Shown here one piece after another: positions 9,090 to 17,527 of a stretch of 30,051 bases of DNA (positions are counted from its first letter, which is position 1; each line of letters opens with the position of its first letter). The position numbers and the translations under genes are program-made. The stretch is from Ceratorhiza oryzae-sativae. Taxonomy: Eukaryota; Basidiomycota; Agaricomycetes; Cantharellales; Ceratobasidiaceae. The stretch spans positions 1 through 30,051 of the forward strand of contig JARWMV010000171.1 in NCBI GenBank assembly GCA_030998015.1, given 5' to 3'. Under the pieces are notes generated by a model that was given only the letters and a program-made list of their open reading frames with translations, did not search any database and had not been told where the DNA came from.

Positions 9090-9189
9090 ACCCCCCAAAC
9101 TGATGCAGCTATGCTGCATTGTTTGGGGGGGTAATGGCCCTCCCAATACGTTGGCCTTACAGGCTTGGTAACGCATTGGGAGGTCATTG
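9090..9189. repeat. Element C in an HE gene, CATTG duplication
   Basis: CATTG is present at 9085-9089 and again at 9185-9189. Removing one copy and the 100 bases restores an open reading KLPLLIL in the HE frame. Confidence 0.85.
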
Positions 9190-9271
9190 TTAATCTTACC
9201 GCCTGTTGTAAAGTATTCTAGTGTAACTATTCCAAGTCCTTGGTGGGTTATTGGGTTTATATCCGGACAAT

Positions 9272-9528
9272 CTAAATAAAGGTTTGCCTGAAGAATTGAA
9301 AATAGCGTTCACAAATGTTGTCCCTGTAGACCCCCAATGATTACATTATTGGGGGGCTACTGCCCCTCAAACAATGCAGCGTAGCTGCACATGTTTGGGG
9401 GTCAGTAGAGAGACCAGAGTATGGTTTCAACTGGTCCAGTTGCATGGTGGTCCAGTTGCATGGTGGTCCAGATGGAAATATACCTTATCCTATGTGGATC
9501 TCCGGGTTTGTTTCTGGAAAATGATAAC
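9272..9528 (+). pseudogene. LAGLIDADG_1 homing endonuclease, inter-domain fragment
   Basis: Pieces of one HE gene read LNKGLPEELKIAFTNVVPV (9272-9328), VERPEYGFN (9405-9431), then NIPYPMWISGFVSGK (about 9476-9520), the start of the second LAGLIDADG motif. An element C with a GTA duplication splits the first two. Three copies of GGTCCAGTTGCATGGT-like sequence (about 9434-9470) split the last two. It joins the nad6-linked HE fragment without a gap, which suggests recombination between two HE genes. Confidence 0.75.
9329..9404. repeat. Element C in an HE gene
   Basis: The borders are GACCCCCAATG and GGGGGTCA. GTA is present at 9326-9328 and again at 9405-9407, and the HE frame (VPV, VERPEY) needs only one copy. 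Confidence 0.8.
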
Positions 9529-9638
9529 CTCGACTGTGGGCGGCTTTAGCCGCCCACAGGCTCCGGGCAGCGTAGCTGCACATGTTTGGGGGGCAGAAGT
9601 CTGCGGTCGTGTTCCTGGAACAAGACCACAGACGAGGT
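9529..9638 (+). repeat. Shortened copy of the compound hairpin at 7132
   Basis: It has the same CTGTGGGCGGC and GTCTGCGGTCGTG stems as 7132-7253, with the left half of the middle hairpin deleted. Confidence 0.8.
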
Positions 9639-9994
9639 AGAAATAGTAATTCAAGTTTTTATCCTTAAAAATAAATTATTTGAAACTAATCTTAGTTACG
9701 AGGCTAACTTTTTTTAAAAGTTTATTTCTGAGTTGTCTCCTAATGATAAATATCCATTTAGGAAGACAAGCCAACTTTTAGGTCCGGGGTTCCAAGATTG
9801 GTCTTTCTGTCTCCGAGGGCTCCAGTGATGGACTCCTCAGCCGGGAAGTCGATTTGAGCTTTACTTCTATCCAGATATGGAAGAAACCGGACCTTTGGAT
9901 TCTATTGTTCTCCGTATAGAGATGTAGACGATTCCAAAGTTAGGTCAGATTCCTAAAATTTGAAGAAAGTTTTGAGTCCTATAATCGCCTGAAT
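9639..9994 (+). other. Unassigned AT-rich stretch with a small HE trace
   Basis: The first 60 bases read EIVIQVFILKNKLF, resembling the segment after the second motif of LAGLIDADG_2 genes (compare EVELLVQVLTDKF at 4200). The remainder, about 9720-9994, shows no homology that I recognise. Confidence 0.4.
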
Positions 9995-9998
9995 CATA

Positions 9999-10215
9999 CC
10001 CCCGCTTATCGGCTGAAATCTTAGGTGTAACCCAAGATTTCAGCCGATAAGCGGAGGGTCAACGACCCGTGGGTATGGTTATCGAGGCCGCGTTCGCGGC
10101 GAGGTATTGCGAGGTACCCTGGAACTTTCAGTTCCAGGGTACCTAGGAATCAGACGCCGCGCGCACGCCAGGGCCGCCTTGGCTTAAGCCAAGGCGTTCG
10201 CAGGCGTGCACGGGT
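9999..10215 (+). repeat. Element B, 217-bp form, CATA flanks
   Basis: The ends are CCCCCGCTT and GTGCACGGGT. CATA is at 9995-9998 and again at 10216-10219. The first hairpin is the TCGGCTGAAATCTTAGG form. Confidence 0.9.
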
Positions 10216-10283
10216 CATAAATTGTGTGGCAAATAGGGTATTCAAAACAACATAACTCGTGTTTTCACCTTTTTAATTTTTAA

Positions 10284-10812
10284 ATGAGAAATATTACAAA
10301 ATCACAATTTCACACTTTTTCTCCTCTTAGCCGAAAAATTATGACAAAAGAAGAACGATCACTTTTTTCTTTATCTGCTGATTTAAAGGCCATATTGGTT
10401 GGTCTACTATTGGGAGACCTTTATGCTCGAAAACAAAAAAGAAGTGTAAATGCGTGTTTATGCTTCGAACAGGGACTTGTTCATGAGACTTATCTTTTCC
10501 ATCTCTACGATTTATTTAAAAGTTACTGTCAATCAGCCCCCCAAACAAGTAATCGACTTCCTGATAAACGAACCGGTAAAATCTATGCTAGAGTCACATT
10601 TACAACCTGTGCATTACCTTGCTTTAATGAGTTATATGACCCGCGCACGCCAGGGCCGCAGCTTATAGCTGCGATCGTAGGCGGGCACGGGTAAGTGATC
10701 TACTTACTCCTATATCTTTAGCTTATTGGCTATGCGACGATGGTAGTTTTTGTAAATCAAGTCAAAGAGTTACTCTTTGTACAGAATCATTTACTTTCCC
10801 CACAGAATCGAC
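10284..10812 (+). pseudogene. LAGLIDADG_2 homing endonuclease, interrupted and 3'-truncated
   Basis: The ATG at 10284 opens a frame with SRKIMTKEERSLFSLSADLK, the first motif ILVGLLLGDLYARKQ, HLYDLFKSYCQSAPQ and LPCFNELYD. A hairpin at 10639-10692 (ACCCGCGCACGCC...GGCGGGCACGGGT) then replaces about 12 expected residues. The second motif follows in DLLTPISLAYWLCDDGSF and VTLCTESF (to 10812), after which element A cuts the gene. A matching C-terminal piece lies at 12913-13182, so one gene may have been split by 2.1 kb of repeats. Confidence 0.82.
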
Positions 10813-10814
10813 GC

Positions 10815-10986
10815 CCGCCGGCGTTAGAGGGAATCCTAAAGATTCCCTCGTAGAAAATGACGACCGTTCGTCATTTTCAGCCGGCGGCTAAATATCGATA
10901 TTATGCCGCGCACTAGCAATCGCAAACGGTTGCGATTGCTCACGTTGGTTGGTGGGACAAGTCCCACCAGCAACTAACGCGCGCGG
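10815..10986 (+). repeat. Element A, forward, ending an HE gene
   Basis: This is a complete short copy. HE homology stops at its left edge and does not resume at its right edge. Confidence 0.95.
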
Positions 10987-11512
10987 GCCTTCGCAAAGCA
11001 CCGATTCTTGACCCCCGATTTGCGCCAAATCGGACTCTTCCCTTACAGGCCCCCGCTAATCGATACCCCTGCCAAGACGTGCGCTAAAGCGCAGTTCTCT
11101 AGGCAGGGTGTAGATTTGCCTTCGCAAATCATCGATTAGTGGGAGCCCTCCGCGCTTAGGCCGCCCTGCGGGCGATCAAAGAGCGCGGAGGGGAAGAGGT
11201 TCCCTAGCAGCGTGTACTTGTACACGCTGACGACAGGGTTAGGGTAGGAGATCTCAGCGCTTAGGCCGCCCTTCGGGCGATAAAAGAGCGCGTTAGAAAG
11301 AAGAAGTAAACTCCCCTGCAAAAAGCCTAGGTACAATTAATTATACCTAGGACTTTTTGCCGGTAGATCGCTAAAGCGGCCGTGGGCGGCAGGGGACTCC
11401 TAAGGATGCCCCTCAAACAATGCAGCGTAGCTGCACATGTTTGGGGGGCAGTAGGCGGGCGTTTGATTTATATCCTCTGCTAACTTCTATCCTCGCCCCT
11501 ACAAATTGATGT
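10987..11512. repeat. Mosaic of G, E and C hairpins
   Basis: It includes the ATCGAT stem with the G hairpin inside (11057-11140), E hairpins at about 11152 and 11260, and a GTGTACTTGTACAC stem. A CTAGGTACAATTAATTATAC stem (about 11326-11350) and a C hairpin at about 11407-11452 follow. Bases about 11144-11250 recur at about 12698-12804. No gene is seen. Confidence 0.75.
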
Positions 11513-11734
11513 CCGCCGGCGTTAGAGGGAATCCTCAGATGAGGTAGCCTTGACCATGAGTCTCATGGTCCAGGCTACCTCCCATAAAGATTCCCTCGTA
11601 GAAAATGACGACCGTTCGTCATTTTCAGCCGGCGGCTAAATATCGATATTATGCCGCGCACTAGCAATCGCAAACGGTTGCGATTGCTCACGTTGGTTGG
11701 TGGGACAAGTCCCACCAGCAACTAACGCGCGCGG
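11513..11734 (+). repeat. Element A, forward, 222-bp form
   Basis: This complete copy is followed by the 217-bp mosaic also found after the element A at 145-291. Its left flank (CTACAAATTGATGT) is the near reverse complement of the right flank of the copy at 15894. Confidence 0.95.
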
Positions 11735-11951
11735 GCCTACGCAAAGCATCACCCCGCTAATCGATACCCCTGCCAAGACGTGCGCTAAAGCGCAGTTCTC
11801 TAGGCAGGGTGTAGATTTGCCTTCGCAAATCATCGATTAGTTGAGCCCTCCGCGCTTAGGCCGCCCTGCGGGCGATCAAAGAGCGCGGAGGGATTTGTAA
11901 GGAGCGTTCAGCGCTTAGGCCGCGCCTAAAGGCGCGATCAAAGAGCGTTAG
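11735..11951 (+). repeat. 217-bp mosaic repeat, copy 2
   Basis: It is the same as 292-508 in direct orientation, and as 15681-15893 inverted. It contains the ATCGAT/G nested stem and two E hairpins. Confidence 0.88.
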
Positions 11952-12116
11952 AGAAATAGCTTTTTGACCCGAGCACGCCTGCGAACGCCCTGGCTTAAGC
12001 CAAGGCGGCCCTGGCGTGCGCGCGGCGTCTGATTCCGTCGGAATCAGACGCCGGCCGCGCTGGCGCCACAAGTTTTGTGGCGCGCATTGCAATCATTGGG
12101 GGTCACCGGCGACGGA
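11952..12116. repeat. Fragment of element B core with D and J hairpins
   Basis: It holds a reverse-oriented end of element B (GAGCACGCCTGCGAACGCC), a GATTCCGTCGGAATC stem and a J hairpin (GGCGCCACAAG/TTGTGGCGC). Confidence 0.7.
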
Positions 12117-12285
12117 TTGTTTAAATAGACCCTTAGAAGCTGAAACATTAGAATCAGTCACATCTATCTACGGTGCGTTACTTGAATTAATTTTAACTCC
12201 TGTAATTAAATACACAAGCATAGTTTTACCAAACCCATGGTGGATCGTAGGATTTGTGAGCTTTAATACTATTTTAGTAAATTAA
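12117..12285 (+). pseudogene. LAGLIDADG_1 homing endonuclease, central fragment
   Basis: The frame reads CLNRPLEAETLESVTSIYG then LILTPVIKYTSIVLPNPWW and IVGFVS. This is a clear paralogue of the nad6-linked piece at 9017-9273 (NRPLEPETLNSITGIYG, SPWWVIGFIS). It stops at the beginning of the second LAGLIDADG motif and ends with TAA at 12283. Confidence 0.78.
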
Positions 12286-12538
12286 TGTGCGGAGAATAAA
12301 AAAAAGAGATGAAAACAACAATAATGCTTTTTGCTTGTAACATTGTAAATATGTTAGCCAATGTGCTACCTTCTCTTCGAATATCTCCTCTATTATTACC
12401 CTCGAGAATCGATGTAGATTTGCCAGGGCAAATCATCGATTCTCGGCGAGGTATTGCGAGGTACCCTGGAACTTTAAGTTCCAGGGTACCTCGGAATCAG
12501 ACGCCCGCCGCGCTGGGGACGACCGAATGCACCTTTAC
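12286..12538. other. Short AT-rich frame followed by D hairpin
   Basis: An ATG at 12309 opens about 33 hydrophobic codons (MKTTIMLFACNIVNML) before a hairpin at 12401. I do not recognise it. The stretch SLRISPLLL resembles SLRIFPFLI at 2802, so both may derive from one lost gene. The ATCGATGTAGATTTGCC stem and a D hairpin (12455-12503) follow. Confidence 0.35.
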
Positions 12539-12691
12539 GGTGGTTTTGGGCCCTAGTGCCCCCCAAACATGTGCAGCTACGCTGCATTGTTTGGGGGGCA
12601 TCCACCCCCCAAATGAAGCAATTACGGGGCCTCTAAAATAGCTTTGCTATTTTAAGTGGCCCCTAATTGCATCATTGGGGGTCTACGGGCA
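12539..12691 (+). repeat. 153-bp duplicated double hairpin, copy 2
   Basis: This is an identical partner of 6638-6790. Confidence 0.88.
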
Positions 12692-12912
12692 TCCTCTAGC
12701 CCTCCGCGCTTAGGCCGCCCTGCGGGCGATCAAAGAGCGCGGAGGGGAAGAGGTTCCCTAGCAGCGTGTACTTGTACACGCTGACGACAGGGTTAGGGTA
12801 GGAGTTCTCTCTCTTCCCTTTCAGCTGCTCCCCAATGATTGCAATGCGCGCCACAAGACGAGCCCCCCGCTCAGGCCGCCCTTCGGGCGATCAAAGAGCG
12901 CGTTAGAAAGAA
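12692..12912. repeat. Mosaic of E and J hairpins
   Basis: It is repeated from about 11144-11250 (E hairpin plus GTGTACTTGTACAC stem), followed by a J fragment and a second E hairpin. It ends with GTTAGAAAGAAGAAGTAA, shared with about 11289-11306. Confidence 0.7.
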
Positions 12913-13182
12913 GAAGTAACTCTTTTAGTTACTGTCTTAAATGATAAGTTCGGGTTAAAATGTTACTTAAACAAACCCGCGGCCATAAGGACTTTGATTC
13001 CGAGGTAGCCTGGAACCTCGGGGGTCCAGGCTACCTCGCAATACCTCTAGCTACTGGAGGCCGCGTATCCGCCGGCTCCCGGCGGGGTTATGTAATCATA
13101 ATACCCGCTTATTCAATTTCTGTGTTACAAGAATTGTTGGCTACTGAGATGAACCCCATGATGAAATACAAAATTGGCTTAA
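12913..13182 (+). pseudogene. LAGLIDADG_2 homing endonuclease, C-terminal fragment
   Basis: The fragment reads EVTLLVTVLNDKFGLKCYLNK to about 12975. It is interrupted by a D-type hairpin (GATTCCGAGGTAGCCTGG...) and a CCGCCGGCTCCCGGCGGGG stem. It resumes as VIIIPAYSISVLQELLA and ends MMKYKIGL. The family stop codon after KIGL is missing here: the next codon is AAT. It is probably the lost 3' end of the gene at 10284. Confidence 0.75.
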
Positions 13183-13223
13183 ATCCCCTCCTAGCCAGAA
13201 CTCCATATGCGAAAAGCAACGGC

Positions 13224-13332
13224 CTCCCAATGCGTTACCAAGCCTGTAAGGCACGCCCTACGGGCCAGCGTATTGGGAGTGCCATTACCCCCCCAAACAA
13301 TGCAGCATAGCTGCATCAGTTTGGGGGGTCAA
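13224..13332. repeat. Element C compound
   Basis: The CCTCCCAATGCGTTACC arm and the CAATGCAGCATAGCTGCATC hairpin occur back to back, ending GGGGGGTCAA. Confidence 0.75.
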
Positions 13333-13385
13333 CTGCCATTCATCATCACATGCCCCGAAGGGCCCGAAAGGGATGATGGCCCCAG

Positions 13386-14028
13386 AGGGAAAAATGCTAA
13401 TGTAATTTTGAGATTTGAACAAGGAATTATTCATACCCCCGCTTAGGGTCAACCAGCATTGTATTTATATATAAATACATGCTGTTGACCCGTGGGTATG
13501 GTTATCGAGGCCGCGTTCGCGGCGAGGTATTGCGAGGTACCCTGGAACTTTCAGTTCCAGGGTACCTCGGAATCAGACGCCGCGCGCACGCCAGGGCCGC
13601 CTTGGCTTACATTGACCTTAAGGTCAATATGAGCCAAGCTTGCTTGGCTTAAGCCAAGGCGTTCGCAGGCGTGCACGGGTCCCGCCGGCGTTAGAGGGAA
13701 TCCTAAAGATTCCCTCGTAGAAAATGACGACCGTTCGTCATTTTCAGCCGGCGGCTAAATATCGATATTATGCCGCGCACTAGCAATCGCAAACGGTTGC
13801 GATTGCTCACGTTGGTTGGTGGGACAAGTCCCACCAGCAACTAACGCGCGCGGACCTTTTTCATTTGTATGTTTTATACAAAAATTATTGCTTGTCAGCT
13901 CCAACAACCTCTAACCGATTGCCTGACATAAGAACAGGGTGTACAATCGGGTAAGTTTTAACACTATGGCATTACCTTGTTTTAATGAACTTTATTGTCT
14001 TTTTTATTCTGATAAGAAAAAAGTAATT
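13386..14028 (+). pseudogene. LAGLIDADG_2 homing endonuclease fragment, split by B-A and cut by the inverted block
   Basis: The piece GKNANVILRFEQGIIH ends at 13435, where a B-A composite is inserted. The gene resumes at 13854 with LFHLYVLYKNYCLSAP and SNRLPDIRTG. A frameshift follows near 13950, then VSFNTMALPCFNELY and KKKVIP. The sequence is cut at 14027, the edge of the 826-bp inverted block, so that block landed inside this HE gene. Both LAGLIDADG motifs are absent. Confidence 0.8.
13436..13853 (+). repeat. B-A composite in an HE gene
   Basis: Element B follows CATA at 13432-13435. Its end CGGGT is followed by C13681 and a complete short element A at 13682-13853. The right flank begins A. 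Confidence 0.9.
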
Positions 14029-14169
14029 CCCCTACCCTATCTCGTGTCAACTACTCTGAAGTTGTTGCACGTACGTGCAACAATTTCACGCTTGTAGAGG
14101 AGACGTCTGTGTGCGGCTTAAGCCGTACACAGACGGCTCCGAAGCTTGAGTCGAACCGTGGTTTAGCGT

Positions 14170-14341
14170 CCGCGCGCGTTAGTTGCTGGTGGGACTTGTC
14201 CCACCAACCAACGTGAGCAATCGCAACCGTTTGCGATTGCTAGTGCGCGGCATAATATCGATATTTAGCCGCCGGCTGAAAATGACGAACGGTCGTCATT
14301 TTCTACGAGGGAATCTTTAGGATTCCCTCTAACGCCGGCGG
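14170..14341 (-). repeat. Element A, reverse, 172 bp
   Basis: This complete short copy within the inverted block is the counterpart of 5851-6022. Confidence 0.95.
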
Positions 14342-14342
14342 G

Positions 14343-14552
14343 ACCCGTGCACGCCTGCGAACGCCTTGGCTTGCCAAGGCGGCCCTGGCGTGCGCGCGGC
14401 TCGCCGCGAACGCGGCCTCGTTAACAATGCCCACGGGTCGTTGACCCTCCGCTTTATTACCCCTGCCAAGACGTGCGCTAAAGCGCAGTTCTCTAGGCAG
14501 GGCGGCTGAAATCTTGGGTTACACCTAAGATTTTAGCCGATAGAGCGGGGGC
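14343..14552 (-). repeat. Element B variant with G hairpin, reverse
   Basis: This is the counterpart of 5640-5849. The same unit is also present, reverse, at about 20200-20408. Confidence 0.82.
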
Positions 14553-14774
14553 CCGCGCGCGTTAGTTGCTGGTGGGACTTGTCCCACCAACCAACGTGAG
14601 CAATCGCAACCGTTTGCGATTGCTAGTGCGCGGCATAATATCGATATTTAGCCGCCGGCTGAAAATGACGAACGGTCGTCATTTTCTACGAGGGAATCTT
14701 TATGGGAGGTAGCCTGGACCATGAGACTCATGGTCAAGGCTACCTCATCTGAGGATTCCCTCTAACGCCGGCGG
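14553..14774 (-). repeat. Element A, reverse, 222-bp form
   Basis: This is the counterpart of 5418-5639 within the inverted block. Confidence 0.95.
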
Positions 14775-14852
14775 ATACAGGTCCAGCAAGATTTTATAAA
14801 TCTTGCATGGAAGCAAACCACGGAACGATGTTGACCGAGATAGAGGCCAGAC

Positions 14853-15520
14853 TAATTTTAGATGAGCTCTACATTTATCTTCACGCACGGCCTATGCATT
14901 TTTCGTTCATTTTTCTTACAGACCATCACAGATGTTCAGCAGGAAAAACGGATGGAAATCACCTACTGCCTGGCCTTTTTATCTTTTTACCATCAGAGAT
15001 ATCCAGAATGTAAATTATCTTTATCCGTGATGAGACTATTTCTAATAAATTGAATCTACCAAAGGCTACCGGGTTGGAGGTTATTCTCCATTATGGGGCG
15101 CGGAGTTACGGGCAAAGGGGGCCATTTGGTGGTGATTCCACCACCAAGCGCGGTAGCACAGTCAGCCTGCTGACTGGGAAATTAGGGATTATGAATAAAG
15201 GCGGGTATTGGGTGAATGATCTTATATCTGTTAAATAGAGCCGCGATCGATCGAACGTGAGCCTTCCCTTTCCAACCCTATTTAGAGTACACTGGGCCCA
15301 GTCGAAGGATAATTGACGGAAGTTGATCTGGTCAGACCAACTGACTTTTTTGCAGACGTCAATTTCCGAAGGCGGGGAGCTGGGCAATACCGCGTAACTC
15401 CATCATGATCAAAATAATGCATGAGAGCAGCTTTGATCTATCCCGCCTGGGAATCAGGTGAGGCCCTACCCCCTATACCCCAACCGTGACCCAACCACGA
15501 TAAGAATACTTATCGTAGAC
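14853..15520. other. Unassigned stretch, no recognised gene
   Basis: The first 200 bases are AT-rich with short frames on both strands and no motif I know. About 15100-15180 contains GATTCCACCACCAAGCGCGGTAG, which recurs with one change at about 16690-16712. Bases 15324-15367 are the exact reverse complement of the last 44 bases of the window. No tRNA or rRNA was seen. Confidence 0.4.
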
Positions 15521-15670
15521 CCCCAACAAGGCAATGGCCTCCCAATGCGTTACCAAGCCTGTAAGGCACGCCCTACGGGCCAACGTATTGGGGGGGGGGG
15601 GCCATTACCTTATTGGGGGGCGTATGCCCCTCAAACAATGCAGCGTAGCTGCACATGTTTGGGGGGCAGG
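15521..15670. repeat. Element C compound with a G run
   Basis: This has the CCTCCCAATGCGTTACC arm with ten or more consecutive G in its right border (about 15591-15601), followed by the ACAATGCAGCGTAGCTGCAC hairpin. The G run may be a sequencing-sensitive homopolymer. Confidence 0.75.
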
Positions 15671-15680
15671 AGTTGGGCAC

Positions 15681-15893
15681 CGCTCTTTGATCGCGCCTTT
15701 AGGCGCGGCCTAAGCGCTGAACGCTCCTTACAAATCCCTCCGCGCTCTTTGATCGCCCGCAGGGCGGCCTAAGCGCGGAGGGCTCAACTAATCGATGATT
15801 TGCGAAGGCAAATCTACACCCTGCCTAGAGAACTGCGCTTTAGCGCACGTCTTGGCAGGGGTATCGATTAGCGGGGTGATGCTTTGCGTAGGC
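15681..15893 (-). repeat. 213-bp mosaic repeat, copy 3, inverted
   Basis: This is the reverse complement of 292-504 and of 11735-11947. It contains two E hairpins and the ATCGAT/G nested stem. Confidence 0.88.
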
Positions 15894-16065
15894 CCGCGCG
15901 CGTTAGTTGCTGGTGGGACTTGTCCCACCAACCAACGTGAGCAATCGCAACCGTTTGCGATTGCTAGTGCGCGGCATAATATCGATATTTAGCCGCCGGC
16001 TGAAAATGACGAACGGTCGTCATTTTCTACGAGGGAATCTTTAGGATTCCCTCTAACGCCGGCGG
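15894..16065 (-). repeat. Element A, reverse, 172 bp
   Basis: This is a complete short copy. Compared with its inverted partner at 11513, it lacks the 50-bp loop hairpin, so that hairpin was gained or lost after the duplication. Confidence 0.95.
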
Positions 16066-16209
16066 ACATCAATTTGTGGGGGCGAGGACGGGAAGAGGCT
16101 ACGGGTCAAGTACAATATTACGCAGGCAGGGACTATGCCGCCTGTGTCGGGCTAACTTGACATAGGGATGGGGCGGTGGTGAAAAGGAAAGTATAAAGTT
16201 CAAACATAA

Positions 16210-16282
16210 GGGTTGTTAGCTTAATAGGTAAAGCCCCTAAGCGTCACTTAGGATTATATCGGTTCGATTCCGATAGGACCCG
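16210..16282 (+). tRNA. trnD: tRNA-Asp (GUC)
   Basis: The acceptor stem is GGGTTGT with AGGACCC, with one G-G mismatch at the sixth pair. The D stem is GCTT/AAGC around AATAGGTA. The anticodon stem is CCTAA/TTAGG with loop GCGTCAC, giving GTC at 16243-16245. The T stem is ATCGG/CCGAT with loop TTCGATT, and G16282 is the discriminator. Position 33 is C instead of the near-universal T, and the mismatch is also unusual, so it may be edited, atypical or decaying. Confidence 0.8.
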
Positions 16283-16994
16283 ATGGGATTGTCAAGCCCC
16301 TAAATTTAGACACAGACTCCGATAAGACCAGGAATCCCGGAAAACATGTTTTCCGGGATTCAGCGCGCCTTATTTCCCCCCCCCTGAATACTAAGGCGGG
16401 GCGGGGTTGGGCAGCACCCATTGCCGTCCTGCCACCGCGCTTAGGCCGCCCTTCGGGCGATCAAAGAGCGCGGTGGGGCAAGATTATGGCAACTACCCCG
16501 CCGCCGTATGGACTTTGAGGAGCCGGCCCAGCTAGGGGACTTATCGTGGTTGGGAGGAGTCCTGAGGGACCCATCAGGACGTTGCCGAACGGCTAATTTC
16601 CCCAGGGTTATCCAATACTGACTATGTCAGTACTGTGGAGGGAGAGATGAAGATTAATCTCCATCCTGGAAGACTTACTGCGCTTGGAGATTCCACCACC
16701 AAGCACGGTAGCGTAGGTCCCTAAGTTAAATTTGGGTTATAGGAGTTGTGAATACCAAACTCCCTTCGGTAGCAACCTCTACTACGTCGTTCCCATCAAA
16801 AGGAACGAGGTTTTATTACTTTTTTTTGTTCATGTCTGGAAACCCCAAAATAAAGCGTTAACTAGCATGCGGCCTCATGCTTCAGGCTAGGGCAGCCTCA
16901 TCTTTCGTGTGGTTGACAATGATTCGATCTTAACTATATCGGGTCAGAGTGCAATTTAGGACGCACAAAAAGAATAAAATAAAAAATATAAATT
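16283..16994. other. Unassigned region between tRNA-Asp and nad4L
   Basis: It contains a stem of AATCCCGGAAAACATG and its partner (about 16330-16360) and an E hairpin at 16438-16475. The words CCGCCGCCGTATGGACT (shared with about 4648) and GATTCCACCACCAAGC (shared with about 15138) also occur. The last 80 bases are AT-rich nad4L leader. No gene is recognised. Confidence 0.45.
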
Positions 16995-17261
16995 ATGAAT
17001 CTTTCAATAATACTGTTTTTAATTGGAATTTTAGGATTTATATTGAATAGAAAAAATATTATCCTATTAATCATTTCCATCGAGATAATGTTACTAGCTG
17101 TAACATTACTTGTTTTAATTAGTTCTTTTGGTTTCGATGATAACATCGGTCAAACATTCGGTGTATATATTATAGCAATAGCTGGAGCAGAGTCAGTTAT
17201 AGGATTGAGTATTTTAGTAGCATATTATCGATTAAGCAAATTAACTTTATTTATAATTTAA
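16995..17261 (+). CDS. nad4L: NADH dehydrogenase subunit 4L
   Basis: This encodes a small membrane subunit of complex I. The frame of 88 codons begins MNLSIILFLIGILGFILNRK and has three membrane helices. The conserved core includes ISIEIMLLAVTLLVLISS and IGQTFGVYIIAIAGAESVIG, then LSILVAYYRL. Homology to fungal nad4L is solid up to YYRL (residue 80). The expected ending (YYRLRGTIS-like) is replaced here by SKLTLFII and TAA. The TAA overlaps an ATG (TAATG), as nad4L normally overlaps nad5 in fungi, but what follows is an HE remnant. More typical endings, VRGNISLMT and VRGTISLRT, lie 1.7 and 4.3 kb downstream. The mature gene may therefore be spliced, or the end may have been exchanged. Confidence 0.93.
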   Translation: MNLSIILFLIGILGFILNRKNIILLIISIEIMLLAVTLLVLISSFGFDDNIGQTFGVYIIAIAGAESVIGLSILVAYYRLSKLTLFII

Positions 17262-17264
17262 TGA

Positions 17265-17299
17265 CTTGAGGCGGAGCTGCGATCGTAGGCGGGCACGGG
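17265..17299 (+). repeat. I hairpin at the start of an HE remnant
   Basis: The hairpin CTTGAGGCGGAGCTGCGATC...GGGCACGGGT also occurs at 18083-18118 and 18979-19014 and, reversed, at 26964-26999. At 17265 and 18979 it sits at the same point of two paralogous HE genes, so it predates their duplication. Confidence 0.8.
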
Positions 17300-17527
17300 T
17301 GAGAAACACAACAACCTTACTGAAATCATGGGGAAATGTTAGCAATAACGACCGAATTAATTCTTATATTCACCCTAAAAGCTTAACAATATCCACAGGG
17401 CCTAAGAACCTGGAATCAATTAAACCTAATAACGAGTGCAAGGCATTAGTTCCGTACTCCGAAGGGTTAGGTTCTACTATAGGTATGCGACTATCTACTT
17501 TCGCTTTATCACAATTTAAACTGACAG

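Larger units (their letters stand above)
7986..9273 (+). pseudogene. LAGLIDADG_1 homing endonuclease fused to nad6, broken by insertions
   Basis: Directly in frame after the nad6 TGA come a polar linker and then the HE proper: DPWAVTGLVDAEGYFGF (first LAGLIDADG motif), FELKPQFCLHMHAREYD, and VGTVTLRSKDAYYAV, up to 8387. The element A at 8388-8559 interrupts it. The piece 8560-8598 (HLSVEGFMRAVSY) follows, then a B-A composite, then 9017-9089 (NRPLEPETLNSITGIYGKLP). Next is an element C, and then 9190-9273 (LPPVVKYSSVTIPSPWWVI, GFISG). The second LAGLIDADG motif is cut off after GFISG, where a different HE sequence takes over. The first domain could still be made as a nad6 fusion or by maturation; the complete enzyme could not. 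Confidence 0.85.
14027..14852 (-). repeat. 826-bp inverted duplication, arm 2
   Basis: This is the reverse complement of 5340-6165, same length. Its left edge interrupts an HE pseudogene, which suggests that this arm, not the one at 5340, is the newer insertion. Confidence 0.92.

Noticed and set aside
14862..15053. 63-codon frame with AT-rich codons
   Set aside because: A second frame is open over the same bases, and there is no recognisable motif or conserved neighbour.
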